Of a stretch of 64,000 bases of DNA, positions 27,932 to 36,607 are shown one piece after another; position 1 is the stretch's first letter; each line of letters starts with the position of its first letter. Origin of the DNA: GCA-2693325 sp036343635 (GTDB lineage: Bacteria; Latescibacterota; UBA2968; UBA8231); the NCBI GenBank assembly GCA_036343635.1, contig JAYYVF010000085.1:28432-92431 (forward strand). Direction: 5' to 3'. Position numbers and translations under genes: made by a program. The notes beneath the pieces were generated by a model. It saw only the letters and a list, made by a program, of their open reading frames with translations, made no database searches and had not been told where the DNA came from.

Positions 27932-29656
27932 TTAATCGATACTAGTGGCTTCTTTTGGGGGATATATCGTAATGAATTGATTAGCTTTTACGTTATAAAT
28001 CACCTTTCCACGCCCATCCGGCCAACGAACACTTAAGCTATCCAATTGATCTGCTCGACCAAGACCAAAATGGAGTCTAATATCGTCCTGCGAAATATAT
28101 CCGGTTCCTGCTCGCACCTCTCGTAATTGTGCCGTCAGCCCCATATAAGCAATTGCTCTAGCACCAATGGCTTGAATGTTAAATTCACTGCCTATTAACA
28201 GCACATTGAGCCAATTATTCCTATTGCCTCCATCATTTCTAAGTAAAGTAGGAGTGTCATCTATATTTACAATTGCAACATCCAAATCACCGTCGTTGTC
28301 TATATCCGCAAAGGCGTGTCCACGGCTAGATTTTTCAATACTTAACCCTTTTCCACCCTCTAAACCCACCTCTGAAAAATCCCCATTATTATTCTCAAAG
28401 AGCTGGTTTCTTTGTGCATATCGCGTCCCAAGATCATACGTGTCTACAGCCGGATAAACATGCCCATTTGCAACGAACAAATCATCGTCGCCGTCATTGT
28501 CATAATCAAAAAAACCAGTCCCCCAACCTAAATACGTTATACTTGCTTTCCCTATTTCAGTCGTAAAACTAGCATCAGAAAAAAACCCCCTGCCATTATT
28601 CTTATACAAAGTATTATTATCATGAGAAAAATTGGTAACAAACAAATCTAAATCACCATCTCCATCATAATCCGAACTAGCAAGCCCCATTCCACCCTGC
28701 TCTCTCCCATCTTCGCTATATGCTGAAGCGGAAATCAAGGAAACATTCGTAAATACTCCATTATCATTACGGTAAAGCGTATTCGGGGTTGAATCATTTG
28801 CAATATATATATCCTGATCACCATCATTATCGTAATCGCCCGACAAAGCCGCAAACCCATAATATTCATCTGCGTCGATGCCAAAATACTCCGTTGCCTC
28901 GACAAAGGTCCAGTTTTCATCAGGCCCCTCATTACGATAGAGTCGGTCTCTGTCACCAGGCATCCCGCGGGGACCATAAAAAACATCTATACCCCGCCAA
29001 GAGCAAAAACTCATATCATTAGGAACATACTTAGGATCAAAATCAATGTAATTCGACAAGTAAAAATCTAAATCACCATCATTATCATAATCCGCAAAGC
29101 TGGCGGCAGAACTCCACCCAGAATAATCTACTCCAATTACAGCACTAACATCTTGAAAGGTGCCGTCTCCGTAATTTTTGTACATTGCATTGGGGCCGTA
29201 ATTTGAAAGATATAGATCCGTATATCCATCAGCGTTATAGTCAACGGCCGTAACACCCATCCCCCAACCTTCATGCGCAATCCCTGCTGAATCAGCTACG
29301 TTAGTGAACACCCAATTGGTGTCATTCCTAAACAATGCCGATTTAGGAGCAGACCCTTCGGGATATCCGTCGAGACGAGATCCATTAACAATAAACAAGT
29401 CCATATCCCCATCAACATCGTAATCTAGGAAAGCAAGACCGCCCGTATTACACTCTACTATATGATTTTTTTCCGGAGAGCCTGAAACAACCTTATGCAC
29501 GGTAATTCCTGATAGTTCTGAAACATCTACAAATTCAGGAGTAAATTTACCCAAGTTAGATTTTTCAGTAGAGTTGTCGCATCCAATTCCTAAAAAAACC
29601 GCAATGACGATGGGGAAGAAAAGTCTTTCCATCGCTCTTGATTTATTTATGTACAT
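27932..29656 (-). CDS. CRTAC1-like lipoprotein with VCBS/FG-GAP repeats and ASPIC/UnbV domain
   Basis: The 574-residue protein has a lipoprotein signal ('VFLGIGC', C26). VCBS/FG-GAP repeats are densely marked by 'DYDNDGDLDFYL'-type loops from about 75 to 475, followed by an ASPIC/UnbV end ('AIGARAIAYMG', 'VRAGTGYISQDD', 'VRWPDGRG'). It overlaps the upstream TPR gene by 14 bases; an in-frame ATG at 29632 is an alternative start just past the overlap. It is a tandem paralogue of the gene at 26278, and the pair is flanked on both sides by TPR lipoprotein genes. Confidence 0.88.
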   Translation of the reverse strand: MYINKSRAMERLFFPIVIAVFLGIGCDNSTEKSNLGKFTPEFVDVSELSGITVHKVVSGSPEKNHIVECNTGGLAFLDYDVDGDMDLFIVNGSRLDGYPEGSAPKSALFRNDTNWVFTNVADSAGIAHEGWGMGVTAVDYNADGYTDLYLSNYGPNAMYKNYGDGTFQDVSAVIGVDYSGWSSAASFADYDNDGDLDFYLSNYIDFDPKYVPNDMSFCSWRGIDVFYGPRGMPGDRDRLYRNEGPDENWTFVEATEYFGIDADEYYGFAALSGDYDNDGDQDIYIANDSTPNTLYRNDNGVFTNVSLISASAYSEDGREQGGMGLASSDYDGDGDLDLFVTNFSHDNNTLYKNNGRGFFSDASFTTEIGKASITYLGWGTGFFDYDNDGDDDLFVANGHVYPAVDTYDLGTRYAQRNQLFENNNGDFSEVGLEGGKGLSIEKSSRGHAFADIDNDGDLDVAIVNIDDTPTLLRNDGGNRNNWLNVLLIGSEFNIQAIGARAIAYMGLTAQLREVRAGTGYISQDDIRLHFGLGRADQLDSLSVRWPDGRGKVIYNVKANQFITIYPPKEATSID

Positions 29657-30893
29657 TGTTGAGTCCAGTTTTTATATCTATCCCTTCTTGCACTTTCCCT
29701 TGCTGAATAAGTGCAGTAGCTAATCCCTCAGCCGCTACGGTTAATTCTCTGTCTAACGATAGGGCCTGTTTGAACGCGCGCTCAGCTTGTTCATACAGCC
29801 CTAGAGAAAGTCTACTTAAACCTAAATTTTTGTAAGCGAGTGCATATTCTGGTCTCAGAGATACAGCCGATTCATAATATTCAACAGCTTTATTATGAGC
29901 TCCAACTCGAGACGATACAACCCCTAAATTGTGTGCTGCCTCCGCGTAGGTTCTATCAAGTTTATAGGCCGAATTAAAATGTGATTGCGCCGCAACTAAA
30001 TCATCTCGCCTAAGATAAACAAGGCCCAAATTGTAGTGAGCTGCAACGCGCTCTTCCAGAGATATCTGGTCAGTGCTCCTATGTAATAAACGCAAATAAT
30101 GATCTTCGTCCATATCCGACAAACTCATCTTCTGAAAAATTCCTATCATCTTTTCTCCATCAGAAAGTCTGCCCGTTCGAGCGTATAAGGTGCCCAAGCT
30201 ATAGTATGCTTCGGTATAATACGGATTTGAATCGATTGTTTTCTCCATCGATTCAATCGCCCTCGCGTCGTCTTCTCTGCGCAAAAATATCAGAGCCAAA
30301 TAATAATGGGCATTAGCGTAACTATCATCTATCTCTATAGCTCTCTGAAGTACTTTCTGTGCTTTATCATTTTCTCCTCTTGAACAGAATATAAATCCAC
30401 TAACAAAATGGCCGTAGGCACTTTGAGGGTCAACGGACAAACCCTTTTTCACCGCTTCTATTGCCGACTCAAAACCATCCCCTCTCTCATTTAGCAGTAG
30501 CGCTTTGGCAAAGTATGCCTCAGCCAAACCAGGACGAAGGTCTATGGCACGCCTAAATGCTACTATTGCATCGTTCTTTTTATGTTCCTTAGATAAAGCA
30601 ACGCCAAAATAATAATAAAAATCAGCATTATTTGGATCTTCATTTGTCAAACGTTCATAAACATTAACAGCTGAACGCATCCTGTTATTTTGGATATAAA
30701 GCCAGCCCAATTCACTGACCGAAAGTAGGTCTAACTCGTTGAAGTCAGAACGTTCAAAATATTCAAGCGAATGTTTTGGATTTACAGTTTGAAGGGAATA
30801 TCGCTCTGGAACCTCTTTACATGAGATAAACAAAAATATACAAAAGAGGACTCTACGCCCCAAATAAAATCCCAAATTACAGACTTGTTGCAT
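29643..30893 (-). CDS. TPR-repeat lipoprotein
   Basis: I choose the ATG at 30893 (416 residues), which gives a clean lipoprotein signal ending 'LFISC' (C25). An upstream in-frame GTG at 30929 would start close to a transcription terminator. About nine TPR repeats follow ('AIVAFRRAIDLRPGLAEAYFA', 'AEAAHNLGVVSSRVGAHNKA'), with a non-repeat interruption around residues 205-230 ('MSLDMDEDHYLRLL'-like). It overlaps the CRTAC1-like gene at its end, mirroring the TPR gene at 24851. Likely a periplasmic scaffold. Confidence 0.85.
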   Translation of the reverse strand: MQQVCNLGFYLGRRVLFCIFLFISCKEVPERYSLQTVNPKHSLEYFERSDFNELDLLSVSELGWLYIQNNRMRSAVNVYERLTNEDPNNADFYYYFGVALSKEHKKNDAIVAFRRAIDLRPGLAEAYFAKALLLNERGDGFESAIEAVKKGLSVDPQSAYGHFVSGFIFCSRGENDKAQKVLQRAIEIDDSYANAHYYLALIFLRREDDARAIESMEKTIDSNPYYTEAYYSLGTLYARTGRLSDGEKMIGIFQKMSLSDMDEDHYLRLLHRSTDQISLEERVAAHYNLGLVYLRRDDLVAAQSHFNSAYKLDRTYAEAAHNLGVVSSRVGAHNKAVEYYESAVSLRPEYALAYKNLGLSRLSLGLYEQAERAFKQALSLDRELTVAAEGLATALIQQGKVQEGIDIKTGLNNVHK

Positions 30894-30930
30894 ATATCTC
30901 ACTAATAAAAAAGGTAATGCACCGAACACA

Positions 30931-30982
30931 AAAAAACCTATTCATGGCAATCCCAAAATCCGTAGCACCAAATAGGTTTTTT
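30931..30982 (-). terminator. Rho-independent-like terminator with long loop
   Basis: AAAAAACCTATT (30931-30942) is the exact reverse complement of AATAGGTTTTTT (30971-30982), a 12-base perfect stem with a 28-base loop. Read on the minus strand, the 3' arm ends in a T-run, as expected after the barrel gene that stops at 31007. It separates the upstream part of the secretome block (31007-37510) from the downstream part, so the TPR gene at 30893 may need readthrough or its own promoter. Confidence 0.6.
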
Positions 30983-31006
30983 GTTATTATGAAGATGGAA
31001 AATTGT

Positions 31007-33640
31007 CTATTGTTGCAAACCGGCAAAGACTCTAATAAACAACAACGAATTGGTCTCCGTATCAACCTCATACGCGCGACGCTCCCAACGAAATCCTGTA
31101 TTCATTGTCAATGAATATCCCAAATAAGCTGACCTATTAGACAACTGAAAAGCCAAAACTGTTCCTGTGAAATCGTCTACATAGCCGGGAGGAAGTATCT
31201 CTGGCCGTTTTTCAAGGTTGTTGAATAAATTCCATTCAACACCATACTCAATAAATGTAGTCGGTAAAATAAAATATTTCGAAGTCAGCATATAAAACTG
31301 TGACCATTCAGTTATGTCAAGTTCAGTACTGAAAGTCGGGTTTATTTTACGGTATATACTCTTCCAACGTGGCCAAAAGGACAAATTATCCGTAAGAGGC
31401 AGTGGATAATCTAATCGATTTATAACACCAAGAAAAAGGCGGTCGTCCTTTGTTTCCGCTTGTTCACCCCGCTGTTTGTAAATGTCATACTTGACCTTAT
31501 TGTAAACCTTTAGGCTTTTCAAACGGAGATAATCTAGTGTTACATATCCAGTATAAATAAATGTATCCTGGGCAATAAGCGGATCAACAACCTCAGTAAA
31601 ACCCTCTGGATCCACCCATTGAACCACATCATCTTTTATATCATCTCTCACACTACGAGCATAATGAAATGAACGTAAATCTATACCGGGCCAATTCCAT
31701 TGGCCGGTTAAAATCGCGTAATTCATTTCCGATTCCCTACGACTACTAATTTCATCTGATGTCGTTTGCCCCATGGTCAACTTTAGATGCTCATTGAGGT
31801 TTACACCGCCATAGAGATTGTATCCATCACGATCTTTCCTATATGGGTAGTCAGCATATACATCATTTTCAAATCTATCGATAACGCTGTTGTTATTCAT
31901 ATCAACGCCAAACAAAAACTCCGGCGGATCAACGTTGTAACGCAAAAATGGTTCAGAGAAATCAGGTAAACCGTTTGAATTTTGATTAAAGTCTGAAATA
32001 AAATCTGCGTTTTCATCGTAGCCAGGAAATACTTGCGGGTCGGCCTGTCCACCAACACCGAATGGAGATTCTCCAAAAGCGAAATCTCCATTTTGCCATA
32101 GTCGCTTCCAATCAGGGAAACGATCCTGATCATCGTTATCATCAACCATCTCAAAAGTATATCTTTCAGGCGCTTCATAGTCGACAAAGCCGCGGGCGTC
32201 TGTGATAAACGAATTTGTCCGATACTCTGGCTCCATACGATAAATTTCGCCATATGCGAACCAAGGGTAAGCGTCCTGGGAAGCAGTCAGGTAATACGCT
32301 AGACCTTCCTGCTTAGCTAATTCATGCTTCTGAAAATTTTGATTAGGGAATCTTCGATAATCCCTACTTATGGCCACTTCTGAACGTAGATTAAAACCCT
32401 TTACATCATCAACGTCAAAGCTCAGGCCTATAATATCTTTACCTGTAGGCAACCCATATTCAAAACGAATAAACCTTTGATTTGAACCATCACTCACGTT
32501 ACCATGTGCCCTCTCAATTGTGAGAAAAACAGGTTCACCTTGAGCATTTACTTGTAAATTTGATGTAATATCGACCTTGTAATCATTTGCAATAACCAAT
32601 TCGAATTCTATTTTTCTTATCTCTTGAAAAGTGGTTATCTGGTCATCGGGTCTCTGTCGGAAATCCCGAGAAATATTATACGTCAACTCTAGGGCGTCAG
32701 CACCATTCGCTTCTATCACCCCTGCTCTTCTAACACCTCCCCGGGGAGATGGAACTATTTCAGGATGATCAACCCCATCAATAATTATCCGTTCGGCAAA
32801 CAACTGAGCTCCGCCACGCCCATCTTCTGGCGAATCATCTGAAATACGCAAAACAATCGTCTCAATATTACCTCCATTTTGCGATTCAGTTAAGACGCCC
32901 TGCAAAGAGTTTTCACCTAACTTGCGCCCCGTAGAATAATTCCCAATGTTCAAATATGTAAATCCCACATTTGAGAAATCTCCCAATTGAACCTTGTTGT
33001 GCATCCCAAACAAATTGGTCATATCACCCAAAACTTGACCTGAGGACACTTCAAATTGAAGTCTCGTTCCTGGCGAGGCTAGACGCGAAGCAATCATAGT
33101 TGTCTGATATTTATCAGACGCAAAATCCCATTGAACCCCGTTGAAGGCAGGCTTAGAAAACGTGAGAGGAGTAAGAGTCGTCCGAATAGCTTCACCAATC
33201 GTCATAGACGAATAGAATTGCCCTTTTGACATAGATGAAACAACCAAATTACTAAACCATGAGGAATATTTCGGACCTTTGCGGACTTCACTACCCGAAC
33301 TTACAGGATTGTCAATTGTCCAGTCGTAAACTTCAAAACCTCTGGTAATATAATTACCATACATGTCGTAGGTACGAAAACCCTCTAATTCTGTTGAAAC
33401 ATATCTCTCATAATTTTCCCGGGCGTAATTGCTGTATTCCTCACCAGTCCACTGGTAAAAATTGTAAAGACTCTGAGGATATTGCCATTTTCGAACAGAC
33501 GGGGTCATGGCCATTTCATAAACATCCACGCCATGGGGCTCTCGTCCGGTAACGAAACCGAGCCGCTGTGCCTGAACAAAGTCGGTAAAAAGAAAGACAC
33601 CGATAGTTGCAACCGGCAAAGCTCGTAACAAATACCGCAC
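31007..33640 (-). CDS. Large exported protein, candidate outer-membrane beta-barrel with acidic repeat insert
   Basis: I prefer a GTG start at 33640 (877 residues). It has AGGGAGG upstream and begins a signal peptide ('VRYLLRALPVATIGVFLF', cleavage near 'VQA'). An ATG at 33682 overlapping the previous stop is the alternative. The sequence is rich in alternating strands throughout. Around residues 500-610 there are aspartate/asparagine-rich stretches ('DDNDDQDRFPDW', 'DENADFISDFNQNSNGLPDF', 'DMNNNSVIDRFEND') that look like calcium-binding or dockerin-like loops. The last 250 residues alternate aromatic and polar residues like barrel strands. I do not recognise a named family. Four genes of the block lie upstream of it, nine downstream. 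Confidence 0.78.
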   Translation of the reverse strand: MRYLLRALPVATIGVFLFTDFVQAQRLGFVTGREPHGVDVYEMAMTPSVRKWQYPQSLYNFYQWTGEEYSNYARENYERYVSTELEGFRTYDMYGNYITRGFEVYDWTIDNPVSSGSEVRKGPKYSSWFSNLVVSSMSKGQFYSSMTIGEAIRTTLTPLTFSKPAFNGVQWDFASDKYQTTMIASRLASPGTRLQFEVSSGQVLGDMTNLFGMHNKVQLGDFSNVGFTYLNIGNYSTGRKLGENSLQGVLTESQNGGNIETIVLRISDDSPEDGRGGAQLFAERIIIDGVDHPEIVPSPRGGVRRAGVIEANGADALELTYNISRDFRQRPDDQITTFQEIRKIEFELVIANDYKVDITSNLQVNAQGEPVFLTIERAHGNVSDGSNQRFIRFEYGLPTGKDIIGLSFDVDDVKGFNLRSEVAISRDYRRFPNQNFQKHELAKQEGLAYYLTASQDAYPWFAYGEIYRMEPEYRTNSFITDARGFVDYEAPERYTFEMVDDNDDQDRFPDWKRLWQNGDFAFGESPFGVGGQADPQVFPGYDENADFISDFNQNSNGLPDFSEPFLRYNVDPPEFLFGVDMNNNSVIDRFENDVYADYPYRKDRDGYNLYGGVNLNEHLKLTMGQTTSDEISSRRESEMNYAILTGQWNWPGIDLRSFHYARSVRDDIKDDVVQWVDPEGFTEVVDPLIAQDTFIYTGYVTLDYLRLKSLKVYNKVKYDIYKQRGEQAETKDDRLFLGVINRLDYPLPLTDNLSFWPRWKSIYRKINPTFSTELDITEWSQFYMLTSKYFILPTTFIEYGVEWNLFNNLEKRPEILPPGYVDDFTGTVLAFQLSNRSAYLGYSLTMNTGFRWERRAYEVDTETNSLLFIRVFAGLQQ

Positions 33641-33678
33641 AGTGAGATCCTCCCTGTTTATTTTATTTAGCCATCTCA

Positions 33679-35640
33679 TCAATACGCTACCCCGATTAAT
33701 CCTATACGTTCAAAATTACCAATACCACTATCGACCTGCAACAAAACCAGATAATTTCCCGTCGGCACCAACTCTCCCGAATCGTCGCGCCCATCCCACT
33801 CTTCAGAATAGATCCCACCAATTTGGTCACGGGCAGCCAAAACACGAACTCGCTTCCCGGCCAAATCATAAATTCCCACGCTTACAGGCTTTGGTTCCGA
33901 AATTTGAATCACAGTATAACTAACGCGCATCTGATCATTGACCCCATCACCATTAGGCGTAACAACCCTCGGCAAATATTCAATGCCCCGCACAATTTCT
34001 CCCACCGAAGACCTAGACAAAGCTACTCGAAGCGAATTTGTTCTAACCTCGTAATTTGCGTCGCCTTCCAAAACAGGCTGGCCAAGTATTTCAGATTGAG
34101 TATCCCAAACAGTCCCAGAAAAAATTGTTCCGAATATTACAGCAGACCCCTTAAAAACAACACGGAGAGGCACATTGTTATTAAAATCTATTCTATTACT
34201 GGTAAAAACAACCTCTATCCCGTTGTTATCTATCCTAACCAGGTCAGGCTCCACCTCTCTGAGAGGTTCACCCATAAAAAGGCTTTCAAATTCTGTAGGC
34301 GTTGGAGTATCAATCCGCAATGCATCAAATCCATTTTCGTTTCGACTAAAAATGGTGGCACGAACATCGTAGGCAAAACGAACCTCCTCACCCCCATCTA
34401 TACTAGACAAAACAACAACATCGTCCTTATCTATTACCCCAATTTCAGTTGACGGGATCGGTTCATCCACCAAGGAGATTTCACCCACAACAGCCGAAGC
34501 GGGTGGCACAGAATGCTGCACAACGAGCGAATCAAGTCGAAGTGTTTGGGTAACTGATTCACTCTCCATAACGATTTGCAATTGGAAATAGGGCCTAGGA
34601 CTAGGCAAGGGGATGCGTTCGCCAGAGACTAATGGAAGAGACCAAGCACTCCAATTTTCGGTATCGTCCTCAATATCCCCTTTATCACCTGCATTCAACC
34701 CATTGTATTCACTCTCTGAAACAACTACCTGGCTCACAATCCGTGTCTCTGGATCAACAACCTTCTTAAAATGCACCAAAGGACTTTCATCTAAACCTGT
34801 CTTCATTCGTACACTAAGGGAAGTCATCCCCTGATCATCAAGCTCAATCAATTGTCCATTATCAAGTTGCAACGCTCGTTCCGCCCAAGAAATAGCACCA
34901 TAATTAGAAACGCTACCCAAATTAACCACTTTGGAAACATATGTCGCACGAGGAACAAAACCATTACCATACATTTCTATTTCCGCGATTTCAAAGGGAT
35001 TCCTCGACCCAACCCGAAGACGAATAAAACGTATAAATTGCTGCGGGAACTTCATTGAAAAAATAGAACTATTGTTGACCGGAACGTCACGTAATAATGA
35101 GTACAATGGTTGCTCATTTACGTAACTCATACCGTCGCTCATATACACCGTGTGCTTCCTGACATAATCTTCCGAGTAAGGACGTCCATTGGCTGCCGTG
35201 CCATTTTGACGAGGATAAAAAACAAGACTATCGGCAGGTACCCGAGAGCCAAAATCCAAAATAAACGCCCGCCCGTCCTGATCTTGACCTGCTGCTTTAA
35301 AAAGATCCATCGTGGAGGTCTCTCCATTGCCATCAACAATGTTTAGCGCATCTCCACTTCTAAAAGCCGTATTATCCCAAAGAGCTGCACCACCTTCACT
35401 GACAACATCTTTAGGCTTTCCATACAACCACTCTAGGGTCGTAATGATATTTTCATCAGGCGTAAATCCACGGATTTGAATCGAACCCGGAACTGATCTT
35501 TCATCAACTTGCGCCCGAATCGCTACGACATCACCCCACTGAACGGAACTCGCCCCACCTAATATCCACTCATCACCTTTTGCTAACTGGGTAAAGGGAT
35601 ACCCCATTACCATAAAAAGCAAAAATGCCAAAAACCTCAT
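33679..35640 (-). CDS. Secreted discoidin-like protein with FlgD-like C-terminal domain (paralogue 4)
   Basis: The 653-residue protein has a signal peptide ('MRFLAFLLFMVMGYPF') and a discoidin-like region ('DALNIVDGNGETSTMDLF...FILDFGSRVPADSL'). The middle domains share 'DDTENWSAWSLP' with the gene at 20950. The C-terminus has 'VTPNGDGVNDQMRVSY', 'DLAGKRVRVL', 'EEWDGRDDSGELVPTGNY' and ends 'GLIGVAY'. It overlaps the lipoprotein gene upstream and the barrel gene's longer start downstream by four bases each, suggesting the three products function together at the cell surface. Confidence 0.82.
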   Translation of the reverse strand: MRFLAFLLFMVMGYPFTQLAKGDEWILGGASSVQWGDVVAIRAQVDERSVPGSIQIRGFTPDENIITTLEWLYGKPKDVVSEGGAALWDNTAFRSGDALNIVDGNGETSTMDLFKAAGQDQDGRAFILDFGSRVPADSLVFYPRQNGTAANGRPYSEDYVRKHTVYMSDGMSYVNEQPLYSLLRDVPVNNSSIFSMKFPQQFIRFIRLRVGSRNPFEIAEIEMYGNGFVPRATYVSKVVNLGSVSNYGAISWAERALQLDNGQLIELDDQGMTSLSVRMKTGLDESPLVHFKKVVDPETRIVSQVVVSESEYNGLNAGDKGDIEDDTENWSAWSLPLVSGERIPLPSPRPYFQLQIVMESESVTQTLRLDSLVVQHSVPPASAVVGEISLVDEPIPSTEIGVIDKDDVVVLSSIDGGEEVRFAYDVRATIFSRNENGFDALRIDTPTPTEFESLFMGEPLREVEPDLVRIDNNGIEVVFTSNRIDFNNNVPLRVVFKGSAVIFGTIFSGTVWDTQSEILGQPVLEGDANYEVRTNSLRVALSRSSVGEIVRGIEYLPRVVTPNGDGVNDQMRVSYTVIQISEPKPVSVGIYDLAGKRVRVLAARDQIGGIYSEEWDGRDDSGELVPTGNYLVLLQVDSGIGNFERIGLIGVAY

Positions 35641-36383
35641 TTTGCAGCCTCGCGAGGCTGCAAAGCCTTATAGATCTCTCTACCAAACTTAAAATCAAGA
35701 TCTAATTCTTCAATTGGCTCACCTTTATAATCAAAACGCACAACAGCATTGGGCACATGGACGGTAAATTCCTCAACGTCATTGTGTAAGGTTGGGAATA
35801 CCACGTAACCTGAAGTTTCCTGTCCACTAAAAACCATATCCGCTGGATACACGGTCCGAGTGAGTTGGTCAGTGATAGCTTCATACGAACGTCTTTCAGT
35901 CCCTGCATACGAACGTAGATACGGACTAAAATAATCCTCTAACAGTCCCTGATCGAGTACTTCATACGTACGATCGTTTCTTGTAGTCAGTAAAAGAGCA
36001 TTGGGATCTATAAAAACTTTCGGATATTCGTAATTTTTTACACGTAACAAGACAACCGTGAATCGTTCAGGCGTCCAATCTTGCCCCCACGGTTTCCAGT
36101 TCCCAAATGTGTATGGGTTGGTTGATTCAGTACCTCGGTTAGAGGCGGATGAAAATTGCCGATTGAGATACTGATCTCCAATGATCTGCAAGGATATCTC
36201 GAGACGATCTTGGCGAAAGACTATGCTGCCATCATCCAAGACAGACATTCCACTCGATTGGGAACTTATAGGCTCCGGTTGCGTTGCAAATCGCCTTAGC
36301 CCAACTTGGGACCCACATGCCGACAGAATAAATATCAGCGCAACAGCGGCTAAACCACTGCTAGCAAACTTCTTTAGCTCCAT
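35637..36383 (-). CDS. Lipoprotein of unknown function
   Basis: The 248-residue protein has a textbook lipoprotein signal ('ALIFILSAC', C23) and a strong ribosome site (AAGGAAGG) before its ATG. The mature part looks like a single beta-rich domain with 'RFTVVLLRVKNYEYPKVFIDP' and 'VFSGQETSGYVVFPTL', which recalls extracellular immunoglobulin-like (DUF4352-like) folds, but I cannot name it. It overlaps the discoidin-like gene by four bases and lies just upstream of the barrel candidate, so an accessory role for these proteins is plausible. Confidence 0.8.
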   Translation of the reverse strand: MELKKFASSGLAAVALIFILSACGSQVGLRRFATQPEPISSQSSGMSVLDDGSIVFRQDRLEISLQIIGDQYLNRQFSSASNRGTESTNPYTFGNWKPWGQDWTPERFTVVLLRVKNYEYPKVFIDPNALLLTTRNDRTYEVLDQGLLEDYFSPYLRSYAGTERRSYEAITDQLTRTVYPADMVFSGQETSGYVVFPTLHNDVEEFTVHVPNAVVRFDYKGEPIEELDLDFKFGREIYKALQPREAAK

Positions 36384-36501
36384 TCCAACCCTTCCTTGAA
36401 GTTATCTACCAACAGCAATCTTCTCCAGACCGAACTTAAATCGAATCTATCAGTTGAAAAAATGAAAAAAACCAACCTCCATCTCCCAATCCGTAATACA
36501 G

Positions 36502-36540
36502 GTAAAGAGAGACGGAGTAAAAAACCCCGCCTCTCTTTAC
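36502..36540 (-). terminator. Strong hairpin after the CBM9-like gene, no U-tract
   Basis: GTAAAGAGAGACGG (36502-36515) pairs with CCGCCTCTCTTTAC (36527-36540), 13 of 14 positions, around an 11-base loop. It lies 68 bases past the stop of the CBM9-like gene, in the 224-base gap before the next minus-strand gene. No T-run follows on the minus strand, so it may act as a partial terminator or 3'-end stabiliser. Confidence 0.5.
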
Positions 36541-36607
36541 TACATATTCAAACCGAAAAAATCCCGAAATAGACGAAACTTTTATCGGTCATAATAACGG
36601 TCAGTCG

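Noticed and set aside
33823..34452. 209-codon open frame on the plus strand inside the discoidin-like gene
   Set aside because: It lies wholly antisense to a gene with a signal peptide and family domains, and its translation shows no domain or compositional sense.
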